Source of the DNA: Zoogloeaceae bacterium
GTDB taxonomy: Bacteria; Pseudomonadota; Gammaproteobacteria; Burkholderiales; Rhodocyclaceae
Direction: 5' to 3'
DNA length: 7,978 bases
Assembly (NCBI GenBank): GCA_031267345.1
Contig: JAIRZG010000181.1
Location: forward strand, 1-7,978
Shown here: positions 5,679-7,978 of the stretch, one piece after another
Position numbering within the stretch: position 1 is the stretch's first letter
Layout: every line of letters starts with the position of its first letter
Program-made: the position numbers and the translations under genes
The notes under the pieces: model-generated
Database searches by the model: none
Told to the model about the DNA's origin: nothing
What the model saw: the letters and a program-made list of their open reading frames with translations, nothing else

Positions 5679-7070
5679 TCACCCGCGCCGCCAGCTTGTG
5701 CCTTCTTTACCATCTTCCAGCACGACGCCCGCCGCCTTGAGTTCGTCGCGCAGACGGTCAGCGGTGGCGAAATCGCGGGTTTTACGCGCGTCAAGGCGTT
5801 CCTGAATGCGGGCTTCGATTTCGGCGTCCGTCCATCCCGCCGCTTTTTCCGTGCCGACGGGGGCGCGCAAATAGGCCTCCGGCGGGCGGGAAAGCAATCC
5901 CAATACGCCGCCCAGCGCCTTGAGTTGGGCGGCAAGTCGGGCATCGCGGCTGCGGCGGACTTCCTGCGCCAGTTCAAAGAGCAGGGCGATGGCGGCGTGG
6001 GTATCGAAATCGTCATTCATCGCCGCCTGAAAACGCGCGGCATGAGGGGCGTCCCAGTCGATGTCCGCCGCTTTGTCCGCCTCATTCGGCGGTACGTCGC
6101 GCAGGGTGAAATACAGGGTGTTCAGGCTTTCGCGCGCGTCCGCCAGATGGTTGTCGGCGTAGTTGAGCGGGCTGCGGTAGTGGGTGCGCAGGATGAAGAG
6201 GCGCACCACTTCCGCGTCAAATTTTTTCAGCACGTCGCGGATGGTGAAAAAGTTACCCAGCGACTTGGACATTTTTTCGTCATCGACGCGAATAAAGCCG
6301 TTGTGCATCCAGTAATTGACGAATTTCACGCCGTGCGCGCCTTCGGACTGGGCAATTTCGTTTTCGTGGTGGGGAAACTGCAAATCCTGCCCGCCGCCAT
6401 GGATGTCGAAATGTGTCCCCAACAGATGCGAACTCATGGCGGAACATTCGATGTGCCAGCCGGGGCGACCTTCGCCCCAAGGCGAGGGCCAGGACGGCTC
6501 GCCGGGCTTGGCGCGTTTCCAGAGCACAAAATCCAGCGGATCCTGCTTGGCGTCGTCAATGCCCACCCGCTCGCCCGCCTTCAGGTCGTCGAGCGATTTG
6601 CCGGAAAGCTGACCATAGCCGGAAAATTTGCGGACGGAATAATTCACGTCGCCATTGGCGGACGGATAGGCGAGACCGTTTTTTTCCAGTTTGCCGATCA
6701 GGTCCAGCATCTGCGGCACGTATTCGGTCGCGCGCGGCTCGTGGTCGGGCGGCAACACGCCCAGCGCGTCGGCGTCCGTGTGCATGGCGGCGATGAAACG
6801 CCCGGTCAAGGCGGTGATGCTTTCCCCGTTTTCGGCGGCGCGGCGGATGATTTTGTCGTCGATGTCGGTGATGTTGCGGACATAGGTCACGTCAAAACCG
6901 CTGGTCCTGAGCCAGCGATACACGGCGTCAAAAGCCACCATCACTCGCGCGTGACCAAGATGACAATAGTCATATACGGTCATGCCGCAGACGTACATTC
7001 TGATTTTGCCGGGATCGATGGGGGTGAAGGGCTGTTTTTCCCGTTTGAGGGTATTGAAAAGGGTAAGCAT
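5679..7070 (-). CDS. cysS: Cysteinyl-tRNA synthetase CysS
   Basis: This 463-residue class I aminoacyl-tRNA synthetase charges tRNA-Cys with cysteine in the cytoplasm; it is essential for translation. Length is close to E. coli CysS (461). The HIGH-type signature is CHLGH (H37-H40), and KMSKS is at 266-270. The four zinc ligands used by E. coli CysRS fall on identical numbers here: C28 in MYVCGMTVYD, C209 in GWHIECSAM, H234 and E238 in PHHENE. This agreement supports the start at 7070 (MLTLFNTLKREK), since an upstream in-frame ATG at 7160 would add 30 residues that resemble untranslated DNA and overlap the promoter region. The C-terminal part carries the expected tRNA-binding helical segment, ending in TSWRRG. 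It is transcribed toward the aldolase gene and divergently from the TPR gene. No Shine-Dalgarno of note precedes the start. Confidence 0.97.
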   Translation of the reverse strand: MLTLFNTLKREKQPFTPIDPGKIRMYVCGMTVYDYCHLGHARVMVAFDAVYRWLRTSGFDVTYVRNITDIDDKIIRRAAENGESITALTGRFIAAMHTDADALGVLPPDHEPRATEYVPQMLDLIGKLEKNGLAYPSANGDVNYSVRKFSGYGQLSGKSLDDLKAGERVGIDDAKQDPLDFVLWKRAKPGEPSWPSPWGEGRPGWHIECSAMSSHLLGTHFDIHGGGQDLQFPHHENEIAQSEGAHGVKFVNYWMHNGFIRVDDEKMSKSLGNFFTIRDVLKKFDAEVVRLFILRTHYRSPLNYADNHLADARESLNTLYFTLRDVPPNEADKAADIDWDAPHAARFQAAMNDDFDTHAAIALLFELAQEVRRSRDARLAAQLKALGGVLGLLSRPPEAYLRAPVGTEKAAGWTDAEIEARIQERLDARKTRDFATADRLRDELKAAGVVLEDGKEGTSWRRG

Positions 7071-7165
7071 GGCGAGGGCTGAAATGGACGCAGGCAAGCC
7101 GTCGGGGAGGTAAAGAATTGTTGTAGAATCCACAACTTGATTTTTTGCGAAGTATAGCACCGAGC
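7071..7165. promoter_or_regulatory. Divergent promoter region between cysS and the TPR gene
   Basis: This is a 95-nt spacer, more AT-rich toward the TPR-gene side, that must hold the signals for both divergent genes. Candidate -10 boxes are TAGAAT at 7124-7129 on the + strand, about 36 nt before the TPR ATG, and TATACT at 7151-7156 on the - strand, about 80 nt before the cysS ATG. Neither has a convincing -35 at normal spacing. A small inverted repeat (GTTGT at 7120-7124 / ACAAC at 7132-7136) surrounds the + strand -10. There is no room or sequence pattern for a T-box or another long cysteine-responsive leader. Confidence 0.4.
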
Positions 7166-7978
7166 ATGGCTCATCTTCCCGGCTTCACCTCTTTTGTCGC
7201 GCGTTTTGTTCCGCGTTCGCTTCTGCGTCTTGTTACGGGCATGGCGCTGTGCGCCGCAATCACGTTGCCTGTCGCCTTCGCGGCGGACAATCTGGCGGAA
7301 ATCCAGAATTTGATGCGGCAAGGTCAATTTTCACAGGCGCTTGCCAACGTAGACGCCTACCTCGCCAATCACCCCAGGGACGCGCAGGGGCGCTTCATGA
7401 AAGGGTTGATTCTCACTGAATTGAAGCGCCCCAACGAGGCTGTCGCCATCTTCACCAAACTTTCCGAAGATTACCCGGAACTGCCGGAACCCTATAACAA
7501 TCTGGCGGTGCTCTACGCCCAGCAAAAGCAGTATGACCGCGCCCGCAGCGCGCTGGAAATGGCGATTCGCACCCATCCTTCCTACGCCATCGCCTACGAA
7601 AATCTCGGCGATATCTACGCCAAGCTGGCCAGTCAGGCTTATGATAAGGCGCTGCAACTGGATACTTCCAACGCCGCCGCGCAAAGCAAGCTCGCCCTGA
7701 TCCGCGAACTGGTCAGCGCCCCCGGCGGCAGCCCTGCGTCGTCCGCCCCGCCGCCTGTCGCCGTGACGCCGCCCGCCGCTACGGTGATCGCCGCCGCACC
7801 CGCGCCTGCCGCCAATCCTGCGCCAACACCCGCTGCTACAGCGTCCACGCCCAACAAGACGGAAAACGACGCGGCGGACGCCCGTCAGGAGGTGACGCGC
7901 GCACTGGCGGCCTGGGCTGCCGCCTGGTCGCGGCAGGATGTCAAAGCCTATCTGGGGCATTACGCCAACAACTTCAAG
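7166..7978 (+). CDS. Secreted tetratricopeptide-repeat protein with C-terminal NTF2-like domain (3' end beyond the window)
   Basis: 271 residues are visible and the frame is still open at the right edge. The N terminus has a positively charged region and a hydrophobic core ending in LPVAFA|ADN, a good signal peptide with cleavage near residue 39-40, so the mature protein should be periplasmic. Residues about 42-180 form helical TPR units, with classical positions visible in PEPYNNLAVLYAQQKQYDRA (109-) and AYENLGDIYAKL (143-). Residues about 186-229 form a Pro/Ala linker. From about 242, EVTRALAAWAAAWSRQDVKA then YLGHYANNF looks like the first helices of an NTF2/SnoaL-like domain of the type often linked to cell-envelope (L,D-transpeptidase-associated) proteins. 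The role is therefore probably protein-protein scaffolding in the envelope; the exact function is unknown. A start at M26 would remove the charged n-region and is less likely. It is divergent from cysS, an arrangement I recall as frequent in Betaproteobacteria. Confidence 0.85.
   Translation, partial: MAHLPGFTSFVARFVPRSLLRLVTGMALCAAITLPVAFAADNLAEIQNLMRQGQFSQALANVDAYLANHPRDAQGRFMKGLILTELKRPNEAVAIFTKLSEDYPELPEPYNNLAVLYAQQKQYDRARSALEMAIRTHPSYAIAYENLGDIYAKLASQAYDKALQLDTSNAAAQSKLALIRELVSAPGGSPASSAPPPVAVTPPAATVIAAAPAPAANPAPTPAATASTPNKTENDAADARQEVTRALAAWAAAWSRQDVKAYLGHYANNFK

Noticed and set aside
5012..6016. 334-codon - strand frame spanning the end of cysS DNA, the spacer and the aldolase gene
   Set aside because: It crosses the hairpin repeats and is antisense to the aldolase and out of frame with cysS; composition-driven shadow frame.
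5664..7082. 472-codon open frame on the + strand opposite cysS
   Set aside because: It is the mirror of cysS, whose zinc ligands and signature motifs match E. coli exactly. The + strand product has no recognisable domain.
7071..7160. 30-residue N-terminal extension of CysS from an ATG at 7160
   Set aside because: With the start at 7070 the zinc ligands fall at 28, 209, 234 and 238 exactly as in E. coli; the extension would cover the divergent promoter region.

Overview
The window looks like a chromosomal segment of a moderately GC-rich Gram-negative bacterium, probably a betaproteobacterium. The reasons are an outer-membrane autotransporter barrel, a two-domain GlnE, a divergent cysS / secreted TPR-protein pair that I recall as common in Betaproteobacteria, and intergenic C-rich hairpin repeats. 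The genus cannot be fixed from the sequence alone.

Layout: (1) 1-519, + strand, the C-terminal end of an autotransporter beta-barrel whose passenger lies off the left edge. (2) 520-851, a non-coding spacer with three C-rich/G-rich hairpins, an 18-bp perfect palindrome and a possible -10 box before glnE. (3) 852-5425, + strand, a tightly packed set: glnE, then mtnA after 3 nt, then a FucA-type class II aldolase whose ATG overlaps the mtnA stop. (4) 5426-5678, a convergent spacer with a very good ribosome binding site in front of a 24-codon reading frame, probably a remnant or a mini-ORF, and two more hairpins. (5) 5679-7070, - strand, cysS. (6) 7071-7165, a short divergent promoter region. (7) 7166 to the right edge, + strand, a secreted TPR protein with a Pro/Ala linker and the start of an NTF2-like domain.

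How the genes may work together: glnE modifies glutamine synthetase in nitrogen control. mtnA plus the class II aldolase match the two last steps of the 'DHAP shunt'. In that route 5-methylthioribose-1-P or 5-deoxyribose-1-P is isomerised and then cleaved to dihydroxyacetone phosphate plus a small aldehyde, which salvages the SAM by-products methylthioadenosine or 5'-deoxyadenosine. All five FucA metal-site and catalytic positions checked are conserved at a constant +10 offset, so the aldolase should be active. The physical coupling of this salvage pair to glnE is the most interesting feature of the window. The first enzyme(s) of the route (mtnP, or nucleosidase plus mtnK) are not in the window.
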